Positions 46,450-58,800 of a stretch of DNA of 64,000 bases are shown here, in pieces. The translations under genes and the position numbers were made by a program. Position 1 is the stretch's first letter; each line of letters starts with the position of its first letter. Source of the stretch: Gnetum montanum (taxonomy: Eukaryota; Streptophyta; Gnetopsida; Gnetales; Gnetaceae); NCBI GenBank assembly GCA_015680685.1, contig MNCI01001338.1, positions 213,655 through 277,654 of the forward strand, read 5' to 3'. The notes below the pieces were generated by a model, which searched no databases, was not told the origin of the DNA, and saw nothing but the letters and a program-made list of their open reading frames with translations.

Positions 46450-47500
46450 TTAAACATTAAAAAGAAACAATAGTTTCTTCACCGAGCCAAATATTTCATG
46501 GAAATTAATGGATACCTTTATAAGGTATGTCCCAATGGCTTGGTTTGATGGTTTGTTTCCAATGTAGATTAATTACGAGTTCTCTAAGATGCTCATGAGG
46601 GCCCTTGTGGGGGTCATTACACAGGGAGATGAACAACCATAAAAATCTTGCTTGCGAGATATTATTGGCCTACATTGTTTTGAGATGCTCATCATTTCAT
46701 CCAATCTTGTGAGTGTTGCCAACATGATGGGGGGAATGACTGCTAGAATGGAGGGTCCGCAACAATGGATTTAACCTTTAGAACCCTTCAATGTATGGGG
46801 AATTGATTTTATGAGGCCTATTACACCAATGTCCAATGGAAAAGCCTACATCGTTGTTACTATTGACTATTTTACCAAGTGGGAAGAAGTAGCCACTGTT
46901 ACGAACTATACATCATCTACCGTTGCACGATTTGTTCAACAACAAATCATAAACAGGTTTGGCATGCCTCATGCACTTATTGCTGACAATGGTACACACT
47001 TTACAGGTTCAACTTTTCAAAAGTTAATGCAATGCTTAGGAGTTGAGCACAAACTGACTGCACCATATCATCCTCAAGCGAATGGTCAAGATAAGATTAC
47101 GAATAAGGAGATCACAAAAATATTGACATGAACCATTAGCAAGTATAGGCGAGATTAGAGCACCAAACTAAACGATGCTCTCTAGGCATACCGCTCCACA
47201 TGGAAACTCCCTATAGGCTACTCTCCCTATGAGGTAGTGTAGAGTAAACTTTCGATGCTTCCTATTCAAGCTGAGCTTCATACACTATCCATAGCATGTG
47301 ACCTTAACCTTGACCTCAATATAGCACAAAAAGAATGGTTAATGAGCCTTAACTTGCTAGATGAGAATCAACTAGCCACCCTATCTTCCAATGAACTACA
47401 CAAGGCCTTTAACAAACAACATCATGACCTAAGAATTAGGAAAATCAAATACCAACTGGGAGATAAGGTTCTTTATTGGAATCCCACACATGCACCACAA
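46450..47500 (+). pseudogene. Integrase of element B
   Basis: An N-terminal HHCC zinc-binding region spans about 46590-46725 (HEGPC...HY, then CECC). The catalytic core has GIDF near 46800, MSNGKAYIVVTIDYFTKWEE (46829-46888), IADNGTHF (46980-47002) with an intact second Asp, and PYHPQANGQDKITNKEI (47065-47115). The codon at 47093-47095 is AAG (Lys) where the catalytic Glu is expected, a GAG-to-AAG type change, so the enzyme would be inactive. The C-terminal part (47255-47500) ends KYQLGDKVLYWNP, the usual 'GD.VL' region. No chromodomain was found. Confidence 0.85.
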
Positions 47501-47639
47501 TGAACTAAATTTCAAACACTGTGGGAAGGACCTTATATCATTCATAAAACTTTTCCTTCAGGGGCCATGATGATCTACAAACCTGAAAGTCCGAATAAGA
47601 AGTTATTGGTCAACATCCAACAAAGCAAATGAGCCTAAA

Positions 47640-49389
47640 ATAGCCAGTACTAATACTACCTCTGTTGGTGGACAACCTTGCTCATTAATTTGGATCTCCT
47701 TGTTCCAATTCAGTCATGCGGGAGATGGCCACCAATGCTAACCATTCTAAGCCCTCAGTTCCTTTGCCTTTTTTGTTTTACACATTATTTATCTTTACTT
47801 ATTTTTGTTTTACACCATCATTAACATTTTTACTATTTCTTTGTTTGATTCATTCTTATTCGTCACATAATAAGTGCTCACGATGGTGGATTGTATTATA
47901 ATAAGTGTTGATTTCTAATGTTTGGTTTTTACCTTTGACTTTTAATGTTGATGCTAATATATAGTTTCTTTTGATAAAATAGGCAATGAGTCCACTTCAC
48001 CCAATTATCCATGCAACTCTATGGTCTCCCTTGTTTTGGAAATGTATTGTCCCTTTTCTAAGAAAACTTATTAATGAATTGGTGCCTTAGTACTCTTCGA
48101 ACTAAGGAAAGATTCAATTGGATGGAAAAGGGTGTAACCTCAAGGGGATTCGACACATTTGTGCTGACTATTCTCTTGGGTACTTAGATGTTTTTCATAA
48201 AGTCCTCTACCATTCCACTGTTGACTAATATATCAAGAAGTTGACTAAATCAAATAAGTCTTTGCATGGTGTGGTTTTCACAAAAAAAAAAATAGTAAGA
48301 ATTCAAAGCACACCCCTTAGACATAATAAAGAAACATGGGCTACAAGCACTGGTTATGGCACTGGAAAGACATGTTATCCATGCCTGAAGGTTCCCTCTA
48401 ACTAAGGCCCTTTCTCACATCCTACTACTCTATCTTTCTCTTATTAGAATGGTGGTGACTCTGTGGATGCATTCTTGTTACTTCAAGAGGATGTGTTGGT
48501 CAAGTGTATTGATGTGAGATCACTGGATGTGGATCCTTGGATTTGGATTTGGACAAAATTTTATTAAGTCACCTTAATCACATATTACACAAGGGACTTT
48601 ACACCACCTTAATTTTGGGACTCCATTCCATTCTCTCCTCTCTTTCCGTATTTCTTTCCACATTCCACCTCATTGCCAATTTTATGATGAATCTATATCT
48701 TGGTTGATGCATTGTTAGTCTTTGGTAAAACTCTTGTGGGTAAGTTCTTAACCTTTATCTCTGTATGTCATTTTGAGAGCCCACATACTCTTTTTTTTTT
48801 TTTTTTGTAGGTTTGTCAAGGCATTCAGGCCATTAGCCTGCTTTGGGGAGGACCCAGTGGCATTTCTTTTTGGTTCAATCATTAAGCTCGTTCCCTTCAA
48901 CATTTCTCACAATCAACTATTTCTCATTCACCCCATCAATGACATTCATATTTGCTTTTGTTTTATTGGCTTCACTATTATTATTTCTATTATCCTTCTT
49001 GTTCTTTATAGTTTTCCACCCTATTGCTACCAGAGGTTCGCTCTTAGTTATGGGGGCCCTATCCCAAATTTTTCCATTTCATAATTATCTTACCCCTACA
49101 CCTTGGGTAGTTATCAATCATAAACCTCTAACCCAGTATCTACCATACCCACAACCTAGCTAATGTGCTTTATATTGAGGCAAGGTATCAGCCACATTAG
49201 GTTTTATCTACCCTTGCTAATCCATGAATGTGTTGTGTGCGCAGATGGCAATTACATGAATAATCAACTGGGATAAAAGGGAGCACTAAGGATGGACTAG
49301 AGCTGGAGTGTTTACACAAGGAACAAGTTTGGACATGTGGCTATGGATGAACAACGGTGTGCACAGTTTCAACATCAACAACAACGTGC

Positions 49390-49427
<38 letters not shown>

Positions 49428-49642
49428 AAGCTATCGAATGAGGATCTAGATGTCATCTATGTATAGTGTTTACCACAATGGGCATGAACACCAATGCTAT
49501 AATATATTTATCGATTCATTCCCCGAGCACTCTGATTCTATCATCCCATGTCATCGTCAATTTTCATTTAGTCAATAATCCCATACCTTCACAATATTTT
49601 GTAAGAAACTTGAGGATGCGTTTTCATTCAGTCATGGGGGTA
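47640..49642 (+). other. 3' noncoding tail and polypurine tract of element B
   Basis: About 2 kb between pol and the 3' LTR, with no convincing gene. Landmarks shared with D, E and C: GAGATGGCCACC near 47721, AATTCAAAGCACACCCC near 48300, GCTTTGGGGAGGACCCA near 48840 and TGTTGTGTGCGCAGATGGCAA near 49231 (trimmed). A T-tract lies at 48789-48807 and a TC repeat at 49394-49425. It closes with TCATGGGGGTA next to the LTR, the probable polypurine tract. Confidence 0.78.
49394..49425. repeat. TC dinucleotide microsatellite
   Basis: About 16 TC units inside element B's tail. Element D has only a short interrupted CTTTCTCTCT tract at the matching place (about 34902-34925), so the repeat expanded in this copy. 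Confidence 0.95.
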
Positions 49643-50291
49643 TGATGAGCCACGTTATTGCATCAGCGATATCAGGTTCCTGATATTAGATCCTGCCAAG
49701 AAATATCAGACATCCAATATTGGGACCTGTCTCATTGCCTATGAATAAGAGGTGAGCACACTTGGTTTGGCAGTTAGTTCTTAGTCCCTTACCCAAACTC
49801 TTGTAGTTTCTCCCTCTCAAAGTTAGAATTATTTCTGAGTGCCCGCAATAAGAGTCATAAAGCGAACGAATCTTTATTCCAGCATTGTGTACTTGAGCAC
49901 ACCTTGTGTCTGGAAATAAAGATGAACTTTGTGATAAACCTTGTAGCATTCAGAATAGCTTATCTCTCACCCTTAATGCTCATTACAGTTCTTTAATGCT
50001 TTCATTAGTTAATTAATGTTGCTTTTATTGATTTATTAATTTTCACAAGTAAGCATACTCAATACGACCACTTCAAGCATGCGTGGAACACTTGGTAACC
50101 TAGTAATGATTAGCATTTGGTAATCCTAGGAGTGTTACACTGGTTCAGGATGTGTACGGAAAGTGGGAGCCGATGCTAGTGTCAGGACTAGTTAGGACCT
50201 AGGAACAGGGGCAACGATGATTCTTAGTAGTAGAACCATTGTAACGCTCATATTTGTATGGTTGAGCATAGGTGTACCTCGCCACTCATCA
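49643..50291 (+). repeat. 3' LTR of element B with internal deletion
   Basis: Starts TGATGAGCCACG and ends CACTCATCA. It matches the 5' LTR up to GGACCTAG (50196-50203), then lacks roughly 200 bp and resumes at TGTAACGCTCAT (50241). The junction holds a 34-38 bp filler that is not LTR sequence. Confidence 0.88.
50200..50237 (-). other. Filler sequence at the LTR deletion, inverted copy of 58726-58763
   Basis: These 38 bases are the exact reverse complement of 58726-58763. The first four, CTAG, are also present in the intact LTR at this point, so they look like a microhomology at the join. The rest has no counterpart in the 5' LTR. Confidence 0.85.
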
Positions 50292-51100
50292 CCAATGCTA
50301 CAACCATTGTAAAGTTTGTTTCGTGAAATGACCAAAATGTACCAACAATTAGTTGTAAGTGCTAAAGGTGTTCCTTCAAGGACCATAAGTATACAATGAT
50401 GTTATAAAGATATACCACCACAAACTTAATAAGATAAATATGGAACACTTGATTCATGAGTGTGTAAAAGGTGGCAAGAGCATTGCACAACCTAAAAGAC
50501 ATTACTGTTGACTCGTACAAGTTGTAATAAGTGGTGCATGTTATTTTCTCCTCATCTCCTACTATAATTTACACCTAATAGTAATCTTGACAAAGGTCAA
50601 GCTGAGAGAAAACTTGAGCCCCCACTAGTTGGTCAAACAAGTTCAAGACCAAGGATATTGAATAGTTATTCTTTATGATAGACTTATTTAGAAGCTTAAA
50701 ATCACAACACAATCTCAATCTCGCATCCTACTTCTTAGCAAATAAGACTGAGGCTCTATATGAAGATCTGAAGGGTTGAATGTAATCCTTTTAAACCAAG
50801 CTTTCCAACTACTTTTTCACCTCTTCTAATTCAAGGATGATCATTCTATATGAGTGTTGCCTCTATCAACATTTGTTCAATGTTGTGGTCCATCATTCGT
50901 CTTTCTAACAACTTTCTTAGTAACTCTACTAACATCAAATCCTCATACCTTCCTAGCAACTTCTCAATCTACCTATTCACTTGAGATTAACCTTCCTTTT
51001 TTATCTTCCTTAGGACCACTAGAAACATCTCATAGATTGAATCATAAGCAACCCTCTTAATAGGAGACCACTTAGCCAAGACCACAAGAGGCCCATCAAT
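50292..51100 (-). pseudogene. Ty3/gypsy reverse transcriptase remnant H
   Basis: The minus strand shows the RT series LLNKSIIKNNYSI-like, LNLFDQLVGAQVFSQLDL near 50650-50590, YY.V.I..GDEEKITCTTYY near 50570-50510, MSFRLCNALATFYTLMNQVF (near 50500-50440) and FVVVYLYNIIVYL (near 50425-50385, where YLDDI is expected). This is gypsy RT with catalytic Asp-Asp lost. The 'FYTLMN' wording suits a chromovirus. Element B inserted just downstream of the catalytic motif. Upstream parts beyond 51000 are too decayed to place. Confidence 0.75.
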
Positions 51101-52740
51101 GATACACATAGAAAACTGGTTGTAATTGCCAAAGATAATAGGAATATGAATTGTAAAGTTTACTTATGTATATATCTATATTTAGTAAATGAAAATATTA
51201 TAATACATATAATACAAGTGAAGAAACCCATGTTGCCACAATAGGGAAATGATATTTTTATAATTTTTATGTATTTTATAAATATAAATATCAAAACAAT
51301 AATTAAAACTAATTGCAATCCCTTATGGGACAGGTGCAATGTATGCACATGAAAAAGAAATAAAACATATCTTTGTGTCACAATCCTTTATAGGACAAGT
51401 GTGACACTAACATATGAAAGTGATAAAATCTCCTCAATCACACCCTCAATGGCCTAATATTTTTCCGTACAGGTATAACCTTCTTGGGTTAGGTGACATT
51501 ATCCCAAAGCTCTACACAACTACACTTATCTATCTAAAGGAATCCATTTAATTATAATTTTTAAATATAATAAATAATTTCATTAAGTACTTATCATCTT
51601 GAAGGTTCAATAGAACAAAATTAAAAAATCGAATTATGCTTTATTCATTGCATAAACACTTGACTCTGCATGGATCAAACTATTCTAGGTTGTGAAAGCA
51701 TGGCAGCTCTTTGACATAGTATCATTACATGGTGAAGCAATGACTCAAGACACAGAACTATTGATGCGTAAATTTTAGTCACACCAACACCTAGGGAAAA
51801 AAACTTTTTTGAGGAGATTATGGCCTAGGGTGCCTCCCGTCTAGGTATAGAAACCTAGAAATAGTCTTAGCTAGAAAAGGTTATGTGACATTTTAAAAAT
51901 ACTAAACCAAATTGAAAAATTAGGAATTTAAATTGAATAATTATCTTGAATTCAAGAATACAATAACTAAAAATAAATAAATTTTCCCTAGTCTCGCTGG
52001 TGCCACCAATTTGTCCCTATTAGTGGTACCCAAGTGTTGCGGTGCTGTCCTTGAAAAGCACCACATAACATCACCCAAGAGTCCTGAATCAACTATGAAA
52101 GAAGGGTGGACTATGCCTTGACTTTCACATTACCTCCAATTACAATAGAGGTCATAACACATGTTAGAAGATGGTTAGAAGTGTAGTGACAATGCCTTAG
52201 GCAATGCACATGAAATAGACCGAGGATAAACACATGCACAAGACACCATCACACTACATGATCAAGACACCACACAACGATCGATTCTAGGTTATCTGCA
52301 ACTAGCTCTAAACCCCACTCTATATAGATGGTTGGTGGCCCAAAACAAAGAGGCAAAGCCTTCTCAACAAGCCTAAATATCACAAGGAATTAGGGCCATG
52401 TCATTCTTTGAGGATAGTTAAAATAGTATGAAACTTGTAAACATCTCCACACTTATTTGCCTTTGTTCAAAACAACTTTCAATCCACTAACTAAACATGT
52501 TTTTCTATGCTAAACATGTTTTCATACACAATGGGAAGAAGATTAAAGTGGTAAGTAACCCATGGAAAGAGAAGGAATATTAAAGTGGTAAGTAACCCAT
52601 GGAAAGAGAAGGAATAGTGTAAAACCCAAGTTTATGAGTTGCGTTGATGTCTTTCAAATGAGAGTATCTGTAATTGAAGATTTATAACGCCGTTGATTGA
52701 AAATAGAAAAGCTGCGAAGATACAAGAGAGCGTTTTGACT
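51100..52740. other. Decayed repeat DNA upstream of the GTPase gene
   Basis: AT-rich and without a readable gene. The part 52370-52540 resembles 27190-27320 next to gypsy remnant I. Two adjacent copies of AGTGGTAAGTAACCCATGG lie near 52544-52563 and 52573-52602. From about 52650 onward CpG dinucleotides become more frequent than in the transposon blocks, which may mark the host gene's upstream region. Confidence 0.5.
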
Positions 52741-53237
52741 TAACTATGTCTTGGCAAGTTGGTGATTTGCTACCAAACCTGGAAAATTCAATGGAAACCC
52801 AAAAGAACCATGAATCATGGCACTACTTTGTGGAAGAGCAAAAGTCTAAATTATGTATCAGAGAACTCAAAAACATGTGTGGTTTCGGTTTCAATTACAT
52901 ACGTTGTGCCTTTCCTGTAATTAATGCCGACAAATTAGGAAAATTGTCCGTCCTATGAATTTCCGCCTCTAACCGCGATTAAAGTAAATAGATATCTGCA
53001 CCATACGGCCGATTTCCCTCTTTGGACGGAACTAAAGGTGGATAGGATTCATGCATTTCTATGTCTGGTCTCTTTGAACAACAACAACATCATCATCCGG
53101 ATGATTGAATTGTGTGCGAAGACTTTGGGCAAGCGCGAACCAGAAGAGATGATGAAGCTGCAAGTGCAACAAAAAGCATGAAATTATAACAAATTACATT
53201 ATATTTGGATAAGGATACTGCACATGTGTTGGTCGCC

Positions 53238-53363
53238 ATGGCTGCTGGTGGTGGTGCTGCTCTACAGGCTTGCTCGCATGTGACCCCTTCTCACTTGCAT
53301 TTGCTTTCCATTTCAACAAATCATCGCATGCCCCTGCCCAAAGCGCATACAGCAGGATTACAG
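53238..53363 (+). CDS. DGP3: Candidate exon 1 of the DGP3-like gene (transit-peptide-like)
   Basis: The start is ATG 53238 in a strong context (GTCGCCATGG). The 42 codons are Ala-, Ser-, His- and Thr-rich with no acidic residue, as in a plastid transit peptide (MAAGGGAALQACSHVTP...). The exon ends GGATTACAG|GTTAACG in phase 0, matching the phase-0 start of the next exon. A short upstream ATG at 53224 in another frame overlaps the start and ends at 53283. The link to the later exons rests on phase, order and character only, since transit peptides are not conserved. Confidence 0.5.
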
Positions 53364-54881
53364 GTTAACGGCTTCGTCTCTTGTTTTTCTGTTTGTTTGT
53401 TTTTTCTTTTTTGAAAAATGATTTGATTAGATAGGCTTTTCATTTCTTCCTGTCGTAGTTAAGAAAGCGAACATCGATTTTCCCCATATTTGGAAGTAGA
53501 AGCAATTTTCTTTGGAACATAAACAGAACATGTAATATATGCGGAACCGGGTAAATATTTGCTAGTTTTGGGGAGAAAAAGATTTCATTGCTTCACCAGA
53601 TAGGTCCTTCAGAAGATTTGCTTAATATGTTGGGACACCTACCTCCCAAACTTTTCTCGAAAGCTGCCTTCAGTTGGAATTTTAAGTTGGACACCAACTA
53701 GGCTTTCGACTTAATGACTTTCATTCGAACTTCCCAGTCATATGTAGTGGCGTATGGTATTTTTGCTTTTTGCTATTAGACATCACTCTTCAATTTGGAG
53801 AGCCATCAGTGTGGAGATATTTTCGTTTTTATATTGCTATCTGACTGTGTAAGGTTGCTGTCTCCTTCATAATGATAGGCAACGATTTTTGCTAGAATTT
53901 CAAAAATTCAGCAGGTGTAATATTTTAACTTGTGCCAAAAGTAATTTATAAGCAGGCATTTACAACTTGAATAATGGAATACAAATCACATTTCAAGATT
54001 GTAAATTTAATGGAGAACTATGTTCTATCTCTAGAGAACACCAGAAGTGTAGAACTATCCAATTACATAGAATGAAAACATTAAAACCATCCAATTACTT
54101 AGAGAAAAGAAACAATGATTAGCAGACTGAGTTCTCATTCCTCATGACAGATTACAGCTACAGCCCTTTTGAATCGAAGCCATAGAAGACCACTGTTGCA
54201 GTGCTGAATGCCATACCATAAGCTACGAGTGCTCATAGCCTTAGAAGGTCTGCCTGTTATGTTCTGCAGATAACACACCATGTGTAAATCTTTAACACAG
54301 AGGAAAATAATTGAGCTTTTAACACTGTAATGATGAGATACAAGTGACCATGCAAGACTGTAAATTTGATGGAGCACAACCTCCAAGCCACATTTGGAGT
54401 ACATCATGTTAAACTTTATGTGGAGAACAAACCTAGAATTTTGTTGAAATGATTTTAGTATTTCAAACATTATTGGTACTATGTCTCACCAACCTTAATT
54501 TATTAGCCTTTGTTGGATTTCTCGTAAGTAGATGTAATGGGAGCCACTTTGAGGTACATTGAGTCATGCATCAAGAGCCTAGCAACTATGGTGGGGTAGT
54601 CACTTATCTGCAATAGGGTTTCGTTATTACGTCTCAGTTGAGAATGAGCATGTGAAAGTTAATGTGTTAACTACACGAGTGAATCCTATAAGTTAGAAGG
54701 CAAATCAGGTGTAGCAATCTTATTCTAGTATCCCATGGTTATATACATGGGTGTCATCACCCTTCAAGTGTGAACCTAAATTGCAATGCCAATTTTCATT
54801 GAGCTGAAGCCATGAAGTTGTATCTTTTGCAATAAAGCCTTTTAGGAATAGCATAAGTACCATCACCCAATACATTATCAT
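53364..54881. other. First part of the long intron
   Basis: No gene recognised. A diverged direct repeat of about 48 bp is present: GGAATACAAATCAC...TTTAATGGAGAA at about 53973-54016 and GAGATACAAGTGACC...TTTGATGGAGCA at about 54335-54376. Confidence 0.5.
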
Positions 54882-56700
54882 TATCATTCTAGCGTTGTCC
54901 CAACAAAATGGGGTTGGCTACATGAGTTCTTTTTCACCATTTGCCTCTAGGAAAAGCTAGATCTTTGTTTATTTGTAGTTTCTTCAAATCATCTTCAATT
55001 ATTTTTTCCATGTCTTCTTTGATCTTCCTTTCGGTGGCTTTCCTAGAATAGTGATGTAGCAACTTTTTTTATAGGCTCATTGTTTGATCTTCTTTGCACA
55101 TGGCCAAACCGTGTAAGTTGTCATTTTTATAGCTTATTTGAAATAGAAGTTACTCCAAGTTTTCCTCTAATGTTTGTATTATGTAGTTTATTTCTTTTGG
55201 TGACATTCAATATCCATTGAAGCATTTGCATTTTGCCACACTGATTTGTTGTTCATGCCTTTTTGGTATTGTTCAACATTCAACATCATATAAGATAGCA
55301 TGCCTAATTGCTTTCTTGTGAAATTTCCCGTTCAGTTTTAGTGGTATTCTTTTATTACATAGAACATCACTAGCCTGTCCTTGTTTTGACCATCTTGCCT
55401 TAATTCTATTTCTTATATCTTTATCAATTTGACCATCCAATTGGAGGATTGATCCTAGGTAGCAGCATTGTTTGCAATGACGGACTTTTGGGCCTTGAAT
55501 TGTCACTTCTATTTTGCTACTATTTATGCTGTTATTAAAATTGCATTCCATATACTTTGTCTTACTTCTGCTAAATTTTAAGTCGTTTGATTATGGAACA
55601 TGTCTCTACTTCTTCATTTTAGAAGCAATATTTTCTCAAGATCTATCCACTAACACAATATCAATTGCAAATAGCATACATTGAGGGATTTCACCTTTAT
55701 GTCTTTTGTTATTTCATCCATAATAATGACAAATAAGTATGGGCTAAGCATAGATCCTTGATGTAGACCTATTGTGACTGAAAAATTAGATGTTGTTGCA
55801 CAAGTTATTTTAATTTTAGTGGTAGCTCCTTCCTACATGTCTTGAATCACTTTAATATATTTATCAAGGATGTTTTTCCTCTGCAAGGCCCACCACTTAA
55901 TATCTCTAGGCACTATGTCATATGCTTTCTCCAAGTTCATGAAGATCACATGTAGATTTTTTCTGTGTTTTCTGAATTTCTCCATCAATTATTGTATCAA
56001 GAAAATAACCTTTATAGTAGATTTCCTTGGCATAAATCCAAATTAATTTTATGATATTGTTGATTCAAGTTTGAGATGCTACTATGTGATTCTCCTAAAG
56101 CTTCATAGTATGGCTCATTAGCTTGATCCATCTATAGTTTGCATAATTTTGTACATCTCCTTTATTTTTGTAAATGGGAACAACAGTGTTTTTTCTCTAA
56201 TTGTTTGACATTTCTCCATCCTTCAAAATTTTGTTAACTAATTCTGTCAACCAAGAAATCCTATATCTCTCAGTGCTTTCCAAGCTTCTATAGGAATGTT
56301 ATATGATCTAATAGGTTTTCCATTTTTGATCTTTGATAAAGTTGTGTTCACCTCAAAGAAGGAAAAGTCAATAACCAAACCAAAATTTGGTTCTCCTTCT
56401 TTGATGTCTTCTCTTGGGAATTTTTCATTTAATAATTCTTGAAAATAATTTTTCCAGCTATCTATAATTTCATTGTCTTTTACCAAAATTTTTTCATTTG
56501 CTTCCTTGATGCATTTGAGATTATCAATGTCTTCACATTTCTTGTTTTTGATTTTTGCCAATTTATAAATAGATTTTTTTCCTTCCTTTTTTCTTAATTT
56601 CCAAAACATGGTGAATGAAATTTTATCATGAGCAGACAGTTGAGTAAATAGTAAGAATTGGTTGCAACTGTGGATTGATTCTTTCCATGGCATCCACCAG
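54882..56700 (-). mobile_element. 5'-truncated LINE, RTE-like reverse transcriptase, with 3' tandem repeat
   Basis: The minus strand shows YKLAKIKNKKCEDIDNLKCI and the linker IIDSWKNYFQELLNEKFP (56560-56430). RT blocks follow: KIKNGKPIRSYNIPIEAWKA, FMPRKSTIKVIFLIQ-like, FMNLEKAYDIVPRDI near 55940-55895 and LHQGSMLSPYLF near 55765-55730. The C-terminal part is RHCKQCCYLGSILQLDGQID and DVLCNKRIPLKLNGKF (55490-55310). The tail ends KRTHVANPILLGQR, then a GATAAT-type tandem repeat at 54882-54897, as RTE elements end in short tandem repeats. The YADD/FADD box region is too decayed to read. No endonuclease domain remains, so the copy is 5'-truncated. Confidence 0.82.
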
Positions 56701-57230
56701 CTAAAATTACATTACTTTGCATCTTTCTAATAGTTTTTCCTACCTCATAAGATTGACATGGGCCTTGGTCTTGAAGTTCTCTTTTAGATGGTTATGTTGA
56801 TTTGCTTGAAAAATAATTAGAGCTCAAATAGCTTTCTCCCTTTTCTTTTCTTTGCTTTTCTTTCTTTCCTTTTTTTGGGAGATTGGTTATTGTTTGTTGT
56901 TTCATTGTAAGTTATTTTGTTCCTTTGGAAGCATAATGTAATGGGTATCTTCATTGTGTGTAACCACTTGGTAGCTTGCATTTGCTTCTTAAAGGATCTA
57001 TTCTAATTTACCCTCACACCTCACTTGAATTGTCTACAGTTTAAATTTTTAGCACTATGTTTTAACATTCCTTTGAAAAGCTTATCTACATTTCTTACTG
57101 CACATTTTTAATAATATTTATTGTTTGTTCAATTAATGCATCGAGAAGGCAATCATACATTGTTGAGGTTTTGTTTAATGATTAATTTTCCTAGTTTGAT
57201 TTTAAAAGTTTTTTTAATAAAATTTTTATT
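56701..57230. other. Intron sequence without recognised features
   Basis: AT-rich. A T/C-rich run with TTTCTTTGC-type units lies near 56840-56875. Nothing else stands out. Confidence 0.5.
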
Positions 57231-58800
57231 CGGATGTTGGGTTCATAACCCGACATTTCGGCTTCATTTTCAGCAACCTTGGTAGATTTTGGGGTGGAAA
57301 ATTTTAACTTTCAAATAGGTGGTGTTGATGTTAATGCTAAGCACCACCCCTGGATCACTACCCCTGCATCAACATCACCAAACATGCTCCTAGGTCTCAA
57401 TTTTGACCCCATATGACCCCAAACGACTTGTCTACATTAGTTTAAGCACAATAGACATAAAATTTTATCACTTTTGGCAAGCGCTCCTGGGACCATAGAA
57501 GATGAGATTTTCCTAAGTCATTAGCATTAGTGTCAACACTAGAGTCACCTGGCTTATCTTGGGCCCAACAATTTTCCAATGCAAAGGCTAACATTTTGAC
57601 TCCAATTTTGGCCTCACAAGCTCTTCGGCAACTAGTTGACATCATTCCCAAGTCATTAAACGACAAATTTGGTAGGTTTGGAGGCAGTTTGGAGGGGGTC
57701 AAAGCTGAAGTTAAAACTAAGTGTTGCTAGTAGTAGTCTCACATAGGCAACACTAGCAACAAGCAAGGTTACTAGTTTTGGCATTTGACACCTTTCCCAA
57801 AGTCCAATAGGTTCTTGGCATCCCATAAGCATTGTCATGACTTGATTCAACATTAGTTTGGACATCGAAAATGGTTTCTAGGTCTTGGCTTGGTTGTGTG
57901 GGTAATGTTGAAAATTTTTAACATTGGAGTGGTGACTCTCAGCACTCACATCACATGCATAGCCCACTTTTTGCATCCTAAGTTGTCGAAAATGAACTCC
58001 AATTGGTTGCACTTAACTTCGGGGTTGAATTTGGAAACCTTAGGCCTATAAATACTGGACCAAAAGTCAAATTTGGGGCTAGTTTTTTGAGATCCAGAGT
58101 ACTTTTTTGGATTTTGAGAGATTAAGAGCACAAGTACTTGCCTTCCTAGTGTCTTCCGTGTGCTTCATTGCCATCAAAGCTCCTTCTAGCAGTTCATGAG
58201 CTCAGTCCAATGGCTAAGTCCCTGATAGCTCACACACTAATGCTCATGCCAACATCAGCATTAGTGTCAATGTCACTTTTTCAGCTTTTCTGTTGCCTGT
58301 CTAGAGTTAAAAGATTTTCAGCTCTGGTTGGACAGTTCACCAAAACAGCCCATTTTGGCTTCTAATCAATTTTGGATGGCATTTGAAACATTTTTACTGA
58401 CATCTCCACCTCCCAAAGGTCAAATTTCATTATTAAAGCCCCTACTTTGCTCATAAATTGAGTCTCTATTGTCAGTTTTATCTCTTATACGTTTTTCATC
58501 AGCCATTGTAGTTTTGGCCATCCATAGGAGGCAAACTCTATATTTCATCAAAAAAGCATATTGATCATTGGGAAGCGAACACCAAAACCCATTCCTTGAC
58601 ATTGGGCCTTTTGTCTATCATTTATATTTCATTCTAAGCATAATTTCCATACTTAGATTTTAGTTTATATCACTTATAGTCCATTTCTATACTTAGTTTT
58701 TATTTGCATCACTCAAACATTATTAGTTCTACTACTAAGAATCATCGTTGCCCCTGTTCCTAGTTTATGGGCAGTAGGCGAAGTCCATATTCGATTGGAA
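57230..58800 (+). repeat. Unclassified repeat-like block with terminal hairpin and TATA box
   Basis: Begins near 57235 with the hairpin TGTTGGGTT-CAT-AACCCGACA. A GGCCTATAAATACTGG promoter box lies near 58043-58058. Its end may be near 58770, where GTTGCCCCTGTTCCTAG is followed by unrelated sequence. The composition, with GGCAT, GTCAACAT-type words and more G+C than the surroundings, sets it apart. It could be a solo LTR or a terminal-repeat element. No second copy is visible here. Confidence 0.35.

Larger units (their letters stand above)
39645..50291 (+). mobile_element. Ty3/gypsy element B (Athila/Tat-like), full gag-pol order
   Basis: The most complete retroelement of the window. The 5' LTR is 39645-41355, split by a nested solo LTR. 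The primer site is at 41357, gag at 41502-43500, protease at 44050-44520, RT and RNase H at 44680-46300, integrase at 46450-47500, a 2-kb noncoding tail, a polypurine tract at about 49633-49642 and the 3' LTR at 49643-50291. The flanking 5-mers are CCAGT (39640-39644) and CCAAT (50292-50296), one transition apart, so this is a single insertion. The tRNA-Asp primer type, the VFMDDF RT motif and the absence of a chromodomain suit the Athila/Tat branch. All frames are interrupted. Confidence 0.9.

Noticed and set aside
47255-47503. Possible chromodomain after integrase of element B
   Set aside because: The region ends with the GD.VL integrase tail and shows no chromodomain aromatic cage; this agrees with a non-chromovirus lineage.
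48773-49163. Overlapping frames rich in Phe, Leu and Ser
   Set aside because: They are in the noncoding tail of element B next to a T-tract; composition explains them.
52746-52958. 70-codon frame MSWQVGDLLPN upstream of the GTPase gene
   Set aside because: No family recognised, and it could be chance in the upstream region; without transcript support I leave it out.
54135-54470. 111-codon minus-strand frame in the intron
   Set aside because: No domain or family likeness; part of it is the diverged direct repeat.
57442-57865. Several 60-86 codon frames on both strands
   Set aside because: They overlap each other in a repeat-like block with no conserved motif.
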